From positions 930,001 to 994,000 of the forward strand of contig NZ_CABPSN010000001.1 of the NCBI RefSeq assembly GCF_902459565.1: DNA of 64,000 nucleotides, written 5' to 3'. A program made the translations under genes and the position numbers. Under the pieces are notes generated by a model. The model was not told the DNA's origin, made no database searches, and saw only the letters and a program-made list of their open reading frames with translations. Of this stretch, positions 56,761 through 64,000 are shown one piece after another (position 1 is the first letter of the stretch; every line of letters begins with the position of its first letter). This DNA comes from Pandoraea aquatica (GTDB lineage: Bacteria; Pseudomonadota; Gammaproteobacteria; Burkholderiales; Burkholderiaceae).

Positions 56761-57670
56761 CGTCGTATCCCAATGGGTCACCGGCGAGGCCGGAAAGAAT
56801 GGCTGCGTTGTCGACACTTCGCGGCGAAGCACGAGGTATCCCTTGGTTGGCGAGTACACGGTCGACGTAGGCGGGCAGAAACACGATGCCCTCAGTCGCC
56901 TTGTCCTGCGCCTCAGCAATAGCCGCCCGCATGCGGCCGACCGACACACGAGCGTTGCACCAGGCCGTCGCGAGTGGCACGAAGCGCTTTCGCTCATGGG
57001 CACTGGCCGGGTCGATGCCGATACCGTGCTCATCGCCGAAGTACGTTGCCCACTGCGCAGCATTCACCGGCACACAACCGTCCGACGTAAGGTCATCGTC
57101 GTGAGACGTTTCTTCATGACCTACGACGACTGAAGCACCGCTGCCCTTAGGTATTCCATTCCGTTCCTCTCCTCTCCCTTCCGGGGATGAACGCTCGGCA
57201 CCCACTCGACGAGCATTCGCCGGGTGTTCGCCGAACACGCGTCGAACGCTATCCGAACGCTCGCCGTCGATTCCGCGATCACTCGCCGAATGCTGCGTTT
57301 TCATACGGGCTTGCCGACGTCTCGGGGTACCGGACGGCACGGTGCCGTCCGGACCGGGGTGTTTAAACGTCGGCTGGTCGATCTTCTGGTGGTGCCAACC
57401 GGTGACGATCCAGAATCGCTGACCGGCCACTTCGTACTCGTCGAGCAATCCGACACGCAGTAGTTCATCGATCATTCGACGAACATCCGTCGTCGTCAGA
57501 TCGTCGGCAGGGAACACTTCCGCCTTCAGGCGTCTTTCGTTGGCCGAGTGGATTCCCGCGTCGTCGCAAAAATTCCACATGCCGATGAATAGGATGCGGG
57601 CATCGCGAGAGACATCCATCACCTGCTCGGACGTCCAAAATTCGGGTTTGACGGATCGAATTCGTGCCAT
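56711..57670 (-). CDS. Replication O-like protein
   Basis: 319 residues. ARIRSVKPEFWTSEQVMDVSRDARILFIGMWNFCDD at the start is the common DNA-binding (winged-helix) front of phage replication proteins; the middle is low complexity and the C-terminus helical. First gene of the leftward operon, under the repeated operators at 57762-57815. Confidence 0.82.
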   Translation of the reverse strand: MARIRSVKPEFWTSEQVMDVSRDARILFIGMWNFCDDAGIHSANERRLKAEVFPADDLTTTDVRRMIDELLRVGLLDEYEVAGQRFWIVTGWHHQKIDQPTFKHPGPDGTVPSGTPRRRQARMKTQHSASDRGIDGERSDSVRRVFGEHPANARRVGAERSSPEGRGEERNGIPKGSGASVVVGHEETSHDDDLTSDGCVPVNAAQWATYFGDEHGIGIDPASAHERKRFVPLATAWCNARVSVGRMRAAIAEAQDKATEGIVFLPAYVDRVLANQGIPRASPRSVDNAAILSGLAGDPLGYDDEYNACILDVDAHLVA

Positions 57671-57761
57671 TGCGCTCCCGCTTACGCGTGCCCTGCCAGA
57701 TCGCTCGAAAAGATCAGCGTCCCGTTGGGATGATCAGTTTTGGTTGTGTTCATGCTAAAAT

Positions 57762-57815
57762 TAAACACCATGTTTATTTAAAAAACAAACACGCCGTTTA
57801 TAAACGTTGCGTTTA
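57762..57815. promoter_or_regulatory. Tailocin repressor operators and divergent promoters
   Basis: Three related sites occur with pattern AAAC-N6/7-GTTTA: TAAACACCATGTTTA (57762), CAAACACGCCGTTTA (57786), TAAACGTTGCGTTTA (57801). On the minus strand TTGTTT, 17 bp, TTTAAT may be the promoter of the O-like gene, overlapping the first two sites. The repressor gene begins 20 bases to the right. Confidence 0.72.
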
Positions 57816-57834
57816 CTTGAGCGAAGATCGGGTT

Positions 57835-58524
57835 ATGGGAAAAGAGATGCACGAGACGTTCCGGCGGCTATACGAGGCAGCCAGGCAGGTACGGCCCGCG
57901 ATTTCGACAGTCGCCGATCTTGCACGCGCGCTCAATCAGAGCGAGCAGACGATCAACAACTGGGCCTATCGCGGGAATGGCGTTTCGAAACAGGGCCGCC
58001 TGATTGCGCAGCGCGAGTTGGGGATCAACGCCACATGGATCGACGATGGCCAGGGCCAAATGGTCGCGGGCAGCGATCCCGGCAACGCCAACGTGCGTCC
58101 AGCGGACATGGGTTTGCGCCGCATTCCGCTGATTAGCAGTGTTCAAGCGGGTCAAATGACCGAAGCGATAACCCCCTTCCCGCCGGGCGCTGCGTTCGAG
58201 TATTTGCTTACGGACCTAAAGCTGTCCGAGCAGGCCTTCGCGCTTGAGATCGAAGGCCAATCGATGGAGCCTGAATTTAAGGAAGGGGATCGCATCATCA
58301 TCGACCCCGCAGTCCGGCCGCAACCCGGTGACTTTGTCGTCGCAAAAAACGGCTGCGAAGAAGCGACCTTCAAAAAGTATCGCCCTCGCGGCATCGGTCA
58401 AGACGGCCGTGAAGTCTTCGAACTCGTTCCCTTGAACGTGGATTACCCAACGATCAGCAGCGTCAACGAGCCAGCTCGAATCATCGGCGTGATGGTTGAG
58501 CATCGTCGGTATCGGCGCCGGTAG
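57835..58524 (+). CDS. S24-type repressor 1 of the tailocin
   Basis: 229 residues from the ATG at 57835. Residues 5-70 form an HTH region (AISTVADLARALNQSEQTINNWAYRGNGVSK); residues 95-229 an S24 peptidase: cleavage-type SSVQAGQM (Ala-Gly), IEGQSMEPEF (Ser), EEATFKKYRPRG (Lys). It should self-cleave with RecA filament, so the element is induced by DNA damage. Near-identical C-terminal domain in the next gene. Confidence 0.92.
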   Translation: MGKEMHETFRRLYEAARQVRPAISTVADLARALNQSEQTINNWAYRGNGVSKQGRLIAQRELGINATWIDDGQGQMVAGSDPGNANVRPADMGLRRIPLISSVQAGQMTEAITPFPPGAAFEYLLTDLKLSEQAFALEIEGQSMEPEFKEGDRIIIDPAVRPQPGDFVVAKNGCEEATFKKYRPRGIGQDGREVFELVPLNVDYPTISSVNEPARIIGVMVEHRRYRRR

Positions 58525-58531
58525 CCCCTTT

Positions 58532-59515
58532 ATGACCATGAACCCAATGCGCGAAGCCGAAAGACCTGTCACCCGTGCACACGACGGGCTTGCTGCCCGT
58601 ATCGCCGCAGTCCTCACAGCTGAAGAGGTTTCGCCAGACCAATTTGAGGCCGAGGCAGGGCTTGCCGCGGGCGCCACCGTTGCATGGCTTTCCGGCGAAG
58701 CGACAGACATCGCCCACGATCAGGCCGCCCGAATCCAGGAGCGGTATCGCTTCAACATGTTCTGGCTGATCACCGGCCGTGGGAAGCAACGCATTCCCTC
58801 ACTTAGCCCGCAGCACGCCAAACCCTCGCCAAAATTCCTGAACGCTTATCCACCAGAGAGCTTTCCTGCCCGGCTGAAGTTCGCCATGGACCTCCGTGGT
58901 GTTCGTCAACAGGGTGATGTTGCGCAAGCAAGCGGAGTCACTGCAGCCGCGGTGCGTCTCTGGTTCAACGGCGGTGAAACAAAGATCGAGGCGGACCAGA
59001 TCGCCGCACTGTCGAAGTTCCTTCGGGTTGAGCCAGATTGGCTTCGTGCCGGGATCGGCCCGATGGAAGGGGCGGCGAATGTACGGTTGGCAGCGGTAGG
59101 CACACGCCGCATTCCGCTCATCAGTAGCGTACAGGCGGGGTTGATGAACGAAACGGTGACGCCGTTTCCGCCTGGCGCCGGCTTCGAGTACCTGCTGACG
59201 GATCTCGAGCTTTCGGACGGTGCCTTTGCGCTTGAAATCGACGGGCGGTCCATGGAGCCGGAGTTTCGGGAGGGGGACCGGATTATTGTCGACCCGGTGA
59301 TTTCCCCCATTCCAGGCGATTACGTCGTGGCCACCAATGTTCGAAGCGAAGCGACATTCAAAAAATACCGCCCTCGTGGACTCGGCCCCGATGGAATGGA
59401 AGTGTTCGATCTGGTGCCGCTGAACCCCGACTTCCCGACAATCCGCAGCGAACAGGAGCGGGCAAGAATCGTTGGCGTCATGATCGAACACCGACGCTAC
59501 CGACAGCGAAAGTAA
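58532..59515 (+). CDS. S24-type repressor 2 with two HTH-like segments
   Basis: 327 residues from the ATG at 58532, 7 bases after the stop of repressor 1. Two XRE-like helix-turn-helix segments appear in sequence (about 15-85, LAAGATVAWLSGEATDIA, and about 108-175, DVAQASGVTAAAVRLWFNGGE). The C-terminal S24 domain (about 190-327) copies that of repressor 1, with SSVQAGLM, IDGRSMEPEF and SEATFKKYRPRG. Such a doubled DNA-binding front is unusual. Co-transcribed with repressor 1. Confidence 0.9.
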   Translation: MTMNPMREAERPVTRAHDGLAARIAAVLTAEEVSPDQFEAEAGLAAGATVAWLSGEATDIAHDQAARIQERYRFNMFWLITGRGKQRIPSLSPQHAKPSPKFLNAYPPESFPARLKFAMDLRGVRQQGDVAQASGVTAAAVRLWFNGGETKIEADQIAALSKFLRVEPDWLRAGIGPMEGAANVRLAAVGTRRIPLISSVQAGLMNETVTPFPPGAGFEYLLTDLELSDGAFALEIDGRSMEPEFREGDRIIVDPVISPIPGDYVVATNVRSEATFKKYRPRGLGPDGMEVFDLVPLNPDFPTIRSEQERARIVGVMIEHRRYRQRK

Positions 59516-59554
59516 GACGTCCTGGACAACGCTCACTCGGGTTGCGACGCAGCA

Positions 59555-59580
59555 TTTGGCTGTGCGGGTTTTTTCGTTTG
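59555..59580 (+). repeat. 26-bp direct repeat, right copy (att of element 2)
   Basis: Identical to 40326-40351 (starts TTTGGCTGTGCGGG). Here the sequence to the left differs and does not form the full terminator. It lies 40 bases after repressor 2. The rest of the gap to 59746 holds no gene that can be supported. Confidence 0.7.
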
Positions 59581-59746
59581 CGCCGGACGATTGAGATCCG
59601 CTCTCCAAAATGCGAACAACCCGAAATATCCTGTTTGGGTTGCTCTACCTTGGCGTGTCTGCCTGCCTGTAGAATGAAGTCGATTCCCAATACGCTTTCA
59701 CCACATTACGAAAGCTTGACTTCTATATTTACGCTAAGCACGCCTT

Positions 59747-60832
59747 GTGAAGAACATCTACCAAATCGATGCACTCCGCGGAATCGCAGCGCTACTCGTA
59801 GTTTTGTTTCACATGATCCCATTCTGGGTATATGTGTTTCCGGGAGCGACTGCCGCGCTTGCTGGGGGAAGCTATCTCGGCGTGTCGGTGTTCTTCGTAA
59901 TTTCCGGATTCGTGATGGGCGCAGCGACCCAACGCGATGCGCGCGTCTCATCCTTTTTACTGAAGCGCGTTTTCCGCGTCTACGTCCCGACGGTGGTGGC
60001 GATTGCTCTGTATTGCGTCATCACACAAAAGTCGGCGAGTCTCGTCGATATCTTCAGAATCCTGCCATCCGGTGGTTTCGCCCCGTACTATGGCTACGGC
60101 ACGTACTTCATTACGTGGACGCTGACCTACGAAATCGCGTTCTACTTTCTCTACGCGATCGCCATGCGCATCTCGTGGCGGTACCGCACGGAAGTCGCTG
60201 TCGGGCTGATCCTGCTGAACGCTCTTCCAATGCAGTATCTGCTCACGGGGCACATTACGTTCAATCCCAGTGCCGTGCAACAAGTGAGCGTTTTCGGGCA
60301 CAGCTTTCTCAACGTTGCAGCATCGATTGCGATAAATCCAATCAACCTTCTTTTTGCTTTCGGATTGGGGTGGTACCGCGTCTTCGACCCGGTTGCTAAA
60401 CGAGTTCGTGGCATCGCGCCGACGACGCTTGCCTCATGGCTTTTCCTGTCGGGCGGAATGGTCACGACCGCCTACTTTTTCGCAAAAGGATATGGCGTTT
60501 TTCAGATGGGTTTTTTCGCCCTCGTGCTGTTTTCCTCGTTCGTGGTCCTCAACATGGTTCAAGGGCCGGGCAAACCGAATTTCGGCTGGCGCGCAGGAAA
60601 AAACCTCGGAAAGGTATCCTTCTCACTGTATCTTTGCCATTACTTGGCTATCGATCTGCGAACGCATTACTTGCCAAGCAGCCTCAACGTCGCGTGGCAT
60701 CCGTTCATTGTCGGAACAGCCGTTGTCATTCTGACAATGGCGTTCTACTTGCTCATCGACGCGCCGATTCATCGCTTGGGCAATCGTCTTGCGGCGAGAC
60801 TGCCTGTGGGCCAAGCATCCGCAACTGCTTAG
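59747..60832 (+). CDS. Acyltransferase 3 family membrane protein
   Basis: 361 residues from the GTG at 59747. YQIDALRGIAALLVVLFHMIPFW contains the conserved Arg and His of family 3 acyltransferases; about ten hydrophobic helices follow. Such enzymes transfer acyl groups (often acetyl) to sugars such as LPS O-antigen, periplasm-facing. It borders the tailocin; a role in changing the producer's surface is only an idea. Confidence 0.9.
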   Translation: MKNIYQIDALRGIAALLVVLFHMIPFWVYVFPGATAALAGGSYLGVSVFFVISGFVMGAATQRDARVSSFLLKRVFRVYVPTVVAIALYCVITQKSASLVDIFRILPSGGFAPYYGYGTYFITWTLTYEIAFYFLYAIAMRISWRYRTEVAVGLILLNALPMQYLLTGHITFNPSAVQQVSVFGHSFLNVAASIAINPINLLFAFGLGWYRVFDPVAKRVRGIAPTTLASWLFLSGGMVTTAYFFAKGYGVFQMGFFALVLFSSFVVLNMVQGPGKPNFGWRAGKNLGKVSFSLYLCHYLAIDLRTHYLPSSLNVAWHPFIVGTAVVILTMAFYLLIDAPIHRLGNRLAARLPVGQASATA

Positions 60833-60866
60833 GTCATCTATTCGACGCGTTCCGCGCTGCCGCAAC

Positions 60867-61190
60867 CTAATCCGACACCGGAATATAAGCCTTCAACGTA
60901 TAGCGCGCGTCCGGCATCACGACTAAGCGGGCTTCGATCACGCGCGTGCCTTCGAATCGTACGCAGACCGGCATCACGTAGACGCAATCGAACACACGCT
61001 GCACGGTCGGTTCGTCGCCGGGCTCTGTCGTGCGAAACCGCATCGACCGCAATCGATCCAGCAAGAAGCCCCGGACATCCTGCTCAGAAGGTGTCTCGAC
61101 ACCGATGGCGCGGGCGAATTCATCGTGTGCGAATTTGCGGACGAGATCCACCGTCTCGTCCAGATTGGCCTGAACCGCGACTGTCTTCAT
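60867..61190 (-). CDS. Conserved protein of unknown function
   Basis: 107 residues. MKTVAVQANLDETVDLVRKFAHDEFARAIG, ending with a beta segment (VMPDARYTLKAYIPVSD). No motif is recognised. Convergent with the acyltransferase gene; host gene. Confidence 0.7.
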   Translation of the reverse strand: MKTVAVQANLDETVDLVRKFAHDEFARAIGVETPSEQDVRGFLLDRLRSMRFRTTEPGDEPTVQRVFDCVYVMPVCVRFEGTRVIEARLVVMPDARYTLKAYIPVSD

Positions 61191-61335
61191 GATGTCCTCA
61201 CATCGTTGCGCCGTGGTAACCGTTATTGGTTTGTCAGTTTGTCGGGCTGATGCATCGTCGCCCGCCCAACTGCCCCCTCGCGAGCGCGACGATGGAAAGA
61301 TAGGACAAAATTTCCGCTTTCAAAAGACTGAATTT

Positions 61336-63807
61336 TTATACAGCCTCGCACCCCGGCTTTCGCCATGCCTGCGCCCAGTCGACAAGCTCGGTTTCCGGCA
61401 GCGGCTTGCTCAGGAAATAGCCTTGCGCGAAGTCGCATCCGAGCGCGCGCAGCTTCTCCAGCGTCGCGGCGTCCTCAATGCCTTCCGCCACGATGCGGAT
61501 GCCCATGCTGTGACCCAGCGCAATCGTCGAACGCACGATCAGCGTGTCGTTTTGCTCATGCGCCATCCCTTTCACGAACGACCGGTCGATCTTGATTTCC
61601 TCGACAGGCATGCGCTTAAGATAAGACAGCGATGAGTAACCCGTGCCAAAGTCGTCGATCGCAATACGCACGCCCATGCGATGCAAACGCTCCATCGTGA
61701 TCAACGCCTGCTCCGGATCGTCCATCAGCGCGCTCTCCGTAATCTCGACACACAACCAATGCGGCGCAAGCGCGTGTTCGCCCAACACCCGCTTCAGGTA
61801 ATCCGGTAGATCGACGTCCACCAGATCGCGCGCCGACAAGTTGATCGACATGCCAAGCGCAATCCCCCGCGCATGCCAGGCGGCGCACGTCGCGATAGCC
61901 TCGGCCGCGACCCACCGGGAAATCACGCGGATGAACCCCGTCTGCTCCGCAAACGGAATGAACTCGGCCGGCGGCACGATCCCCCGCTTCGGGTGACGCC
62001 ACCGCACCAGCGCTTCGACACGCACGGCCCGGCCGTCTGACAAGTCCACTTGCGGCTGATAGCAAAGGTACAGGCCGCCATGCTCGATCGCGTGACGCAG
62101 ATCGCTCATCAGCGACAAGCGGTCCCGGTCGCGGCTCTCGGTGTCCGGCTCGTACACCGCGACACCCAGATTCGAACGCTTCGCCGCGTACATCGCGAGA
62201 TCCGCGCGCCGCAGCAACGTATGCATGTCCGAGCCGTGATCGGGATAGACGGCAATGCCGAAGCTCGCGCCCACGTCCACCGTCTGACCGTCGACGACGA
62301 TAGGCGCATCGAGGGCGCTGGCAAGCCCCGTCGCACACCGATGCGCCGCCGCCTGATCGCCGCCGCGCACGAGAATCGCGAATTCGTCGCCACCCAGACG
62401 CGCCACCATATAACCCGACGCCTTAAGCTCGGTGCTCAGCCGGTGCCCCGCCTCCCATAGCAAGTGATCGCCGACGTGATGCCCCAGCGTGTCGTTCACG
62501 TCCTTGAAGCGGTCCATATCCATGAGGATGACGGCGAACGGCGCACCGCCTCGATACGCGCGCGTGATGTCGTCCTGCATCTGCTCGCTGAACGCCGCGC
62601 GATTCGGCAGCCCGGTCAGCGTATCGACGTAAGCCAGCTCGGTAATCCGCTCCTCGCGCTCGGCAATCGCATTGCGCATCAGGTCGAACGCACGTGCCAG
62701 ATCGCCGGTTTCGTCGCGGCGCCGCACGTCGATGGCCGCCGCGTAATCGCCCTTGCCGATGCGTCTTGCCAAATCCACGAACGCGGCCAGCGGACGCGTC
62801 ACGCTACGCGCGATCAGCGCCGCCCCGAGCACCGAAATTACGATGCCGCCGAGCGTCAGCCAGAGTAGCGTCGAGCGCAGTTGTCGGAACGGGCCCGCCG
62901 CCTCCGTCAACGAGCGTTGCAGCACGGCGACCACGGGGGCGTCCGTGCCGGAGAGATTGACGACGCGCGCGGCATATCCGCTCACGCGCGACGTCGTTTC
63001 CTTCCCTGTCACGCGTATGACGTGTTGGGTCAGCGCCGTTTGCAAGTCGGTGCGATCGGCCGCCGGCAGCGAACTCGCCACCACCTCCCACCGACCGGAA
63101 GCACCGCGATGCACCAGCGATACCTCCAGACCGGACAACTCGTGCATGTCGCGCGCGAACGCATCGTCAAGCGCAAAGCCCATCGTCACCCAACCGATGA
63201 TCAGCGGCGCTTTGACCGGCACGCTCACCAGTTCATACGCGCGGCCGCCGAGCATGCCGATCATGGAGACGGAGGTGCCTGCCTTGCCTCTTAGCTTGCC
63301 GCGCGGTATGCCGGGCAACGCGGGATCGGTCGCATCAGTGTCGGCATCGTCGCGCGCCACGCCCGACACCCGCGAATCGGCGATCACCGCGCCGCTCAGA
63401 TCGACGAGCAGCGCCACGTCCGCGTGCACACGCTCGCGTACGTTCTCCAGCGCCGAGTGCATCGTCACCGGATCATGCAGCGCCACCGCCTCACGAAATC
63501 CGAAGTCGGCTGTGACGACCTGAGCGACCTGCGTCAGTTCGTCCGCCTTGGTTTGCAGCGCCCGGCAGAACACGCGCTGGCCGACCGACAGTTGCTCCGC
63601 GACCTGCGCAGAGGACGCGTCGTTGAGTGCCCGGCTGGCCGTCATCTGCATGACGGCCAGCACCACCAGAATCAAGGCGACGAACACCAGCGTGATCTTC
63701 GTGCGTAGACGATGCAAGCCAAGACTCGCCAGCTTGCCTCGCGTCATGCCGCGCAATCTGCCACGCAGCATGCCGGGCATTTTCAGGAATACGGAAAAGA
63801 ACGACAC
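61336..63807 (-). CDS. Membrane GGDEF-EAL cyclic-di-GMP protein
   Basis: 823 residues from a GTG at 63807. TM helix 1 (about 37-58), a periplasmic sensor (about 60-305, double CACHE-like), TM helix 2 (about 308-330), HAMP (about 330-385), GGDEF domain with intact RLGGDEFAIL, and an EAL domain with EALVRW, ESALMDD, DDFGTGYSS and KIDRSFV. It can make and/or degrade c-di-GMP; both motifs appear intact. The 145 bases downstream (61191-61335) hold no gene that can be supported. Confidence 0.95.
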   Translation of the reverse strand: MSFFSVFLKMPGMLRGRLRGMTRGKLASLGLHRLRTKITLVFVALILVVLAVMQMTASRALNDASSAQVAEQLSVGQRVFCRALQTKADELTQVAQVVTADFGFREAVALHDPVTMHSALENVRERVHADVALLVDLSGAVIADSRVSGVARDDADTDATDPALPGIPRGKLRGKAGTSVSMIGMLGGRAYELVSVPVKAPLIIGWVTMGFALDDAFARDMHELSGLEVSLVHRGASGRWEVVASSLPAADRTDLQTALTQHVIRVTGKETTSRVSGYAARVVNLSGTDAPVVAVLQRSLTEAAGPFRQLRSTLLWLTLGGIVISVLGAALIARSVTRPLAAFVDLARRIGKGDYAAAIDVRRRDETGDLARAFDLMRNAIAEREERITELAYVDTLTGLPNRAAFSEQMQDDITRAYRGGAPFAVILMDMDRFKDVNDTLGHHVGDHLLWEAGHRLSTELKASGYMVARLGGDEFAILVRGGDQAAAHRCATGLASALDAPIVVDGQTVDVGASFGIAVYPDHGSDMHTLLRRADLAMYAAKRSNLGVAVYEPDTESRDRDRLSLMSDLRHAIEHGGLYLCYQPQVDLSDGRAVRVEALVRWRHPKRGIVPPAEFIPFAEQTGFIRVISRWVAAEAIATCAAWHARGIALGMSINLSARDLVDVDLPDYLKRVLGEHALAPHWLCVEITESALMDDPEQALITMERLHRMGVRIAIDDFGTGYSSLSYLKRMPVEEIKIDRSFVKGMAHEQNDTLIVRSTIALGHSMGIRIVAEGIEDAATLEKLRALGCDFAQGYFLSKPLPETELVDWAQAWRKPGCEAV

Positions 63808-63810
63808 GCG

Positions 63811-64000
63811 TCAGTCCCCGCGCAGCGGCAACGTCAGGGACAACGGTTCGGCCCCGGCCGGAGCGCTCGCCGGTCGGGTGAACGCCCCGACGACCACCGC
63901 CGGCGCGTTGCCCAGACGCGGGTGCCAGACCGCCACGCGATACCGCCCCTCCGGCACCTGCGGCAACTCGCCTCGTCCGGTCGAGCCGGTCTTCGCAAAG
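63811..64000 (-). CDS. 3' end of a gene upstream of the GGDEF-EAL gene (partial)
   Basis: The last 62 codons of a leftward gene end in TGA at 63811, three bases before the GTG of the GGDEF-EAL gene. The end reads YRVAVWHPRLGNAPAVVVGAF and LSLTLPLRGD. Such sequences occur at the end of small secreted cupredoxin-like or methylamine utilisation-type proteins that neighbour GGDEF-EAL genes; not certain. Confidence 0.5.
   Translation of the reverse strand, partial: FAKTGSTGRGELPQVPEGRYRVAVWHPRLGNAPAVVVGAFTRPASAPAGAEPLSLTLPLRGD

Larger units (their letters stand above)
40326..59580. mobile_element. Tailocin / headless myovirus-type element (element 2)
   Basis: A 19-kb region flanked by a 26-bp direct repeat encodes a whole contractile tail, two fibres, lysis genes, replication-like genes and two repressors, but no capsid, portal, protease, terminase or integrase is visible. 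This gene set defines an R-type tailocin (contractile bacteriocin). It may be fixed in the chromosome as no recombinase is present. Confidence 0.8.

Overview
The window looks like a chromosome segment of a high-GC betaproteobacterium, most likely in the Burkholderiaceae (Burkholderia/Pandoraea type). This is an inference from protein style, codon use and the phage families present; no rRNA or host marker gene settles the species. It holds two mobile elements side by side, then a short stretch of host genes.

Element 1 (1 to about 40303, left end outside the window) is a lambda/HK97-type siphophage prophage. Its late operon runs leftward: HNH nuclease, small and large terminase, portal, ClpP-type protease, HK97-fold capsid, head-tail joining proteins, tail tube, G/GT frameshift chaperones, tape measure, M, L, K, I, J. 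The lysis genes are not seen and presumably lie further left. The leftward early operon (about 26562 to 20682) carries Cro, a CII-like protein, helix-turn-helix proteins, a replication initiator with an internal iteron array, a DnaC-type helicase loader and small nuclease-like proteins, and ends in a candidate late regulator. A short CI repressor without a peptidase domain is divergent from Cro. A rightward operon (27.8 to 40.1 kb) mixes small phage proteins, a ParB-like protein, a C5 DNA methyltransferase, excisionase and integrase. It is interrupted by minus-strand cargo genes, including a HEPN-like protein and two membrane proteins. The element ends at a 3' fragment of a tRNA-Pro(GGG) gene.

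Element 2 (about 40326 to 59580) is bounded by a 26-bp direct repeat. It encodes a contractile tail (DUF3383 sheath, DUF3277 tube, frameshift chaperones, tape measure, hub, gp138-type spike, baseplate wedge proteins, two related tail fibres) and a lambda-type lysis cassette (holin, R-like endolysin, Rz/Rz1). No capsid, portal, terminase or integrase is visible. It is best read as an R-type tailocin derived from a myovirus prophage. Its control region has two consecutive S24 (LexA/CI-type) repressors, the second with what look like two N-terminal helix-turn-helix segments, and repeated operators. A separate rightward promoter overlapping a near-consensus LexA box drives two small proteins of unknown function.

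The right flank (59.7 to 64 kb) is host sequence: a membrane acyltransferase, a small conserved protein, a GGDEF-EAL membrane protein and the 3' end of another gene. The elements share a pattern: intrinsic terminators stand between consecutive structural genes of both late operons, and each element has a LexA-type box next to small genes, so induction of both may be tied to the SOS response.
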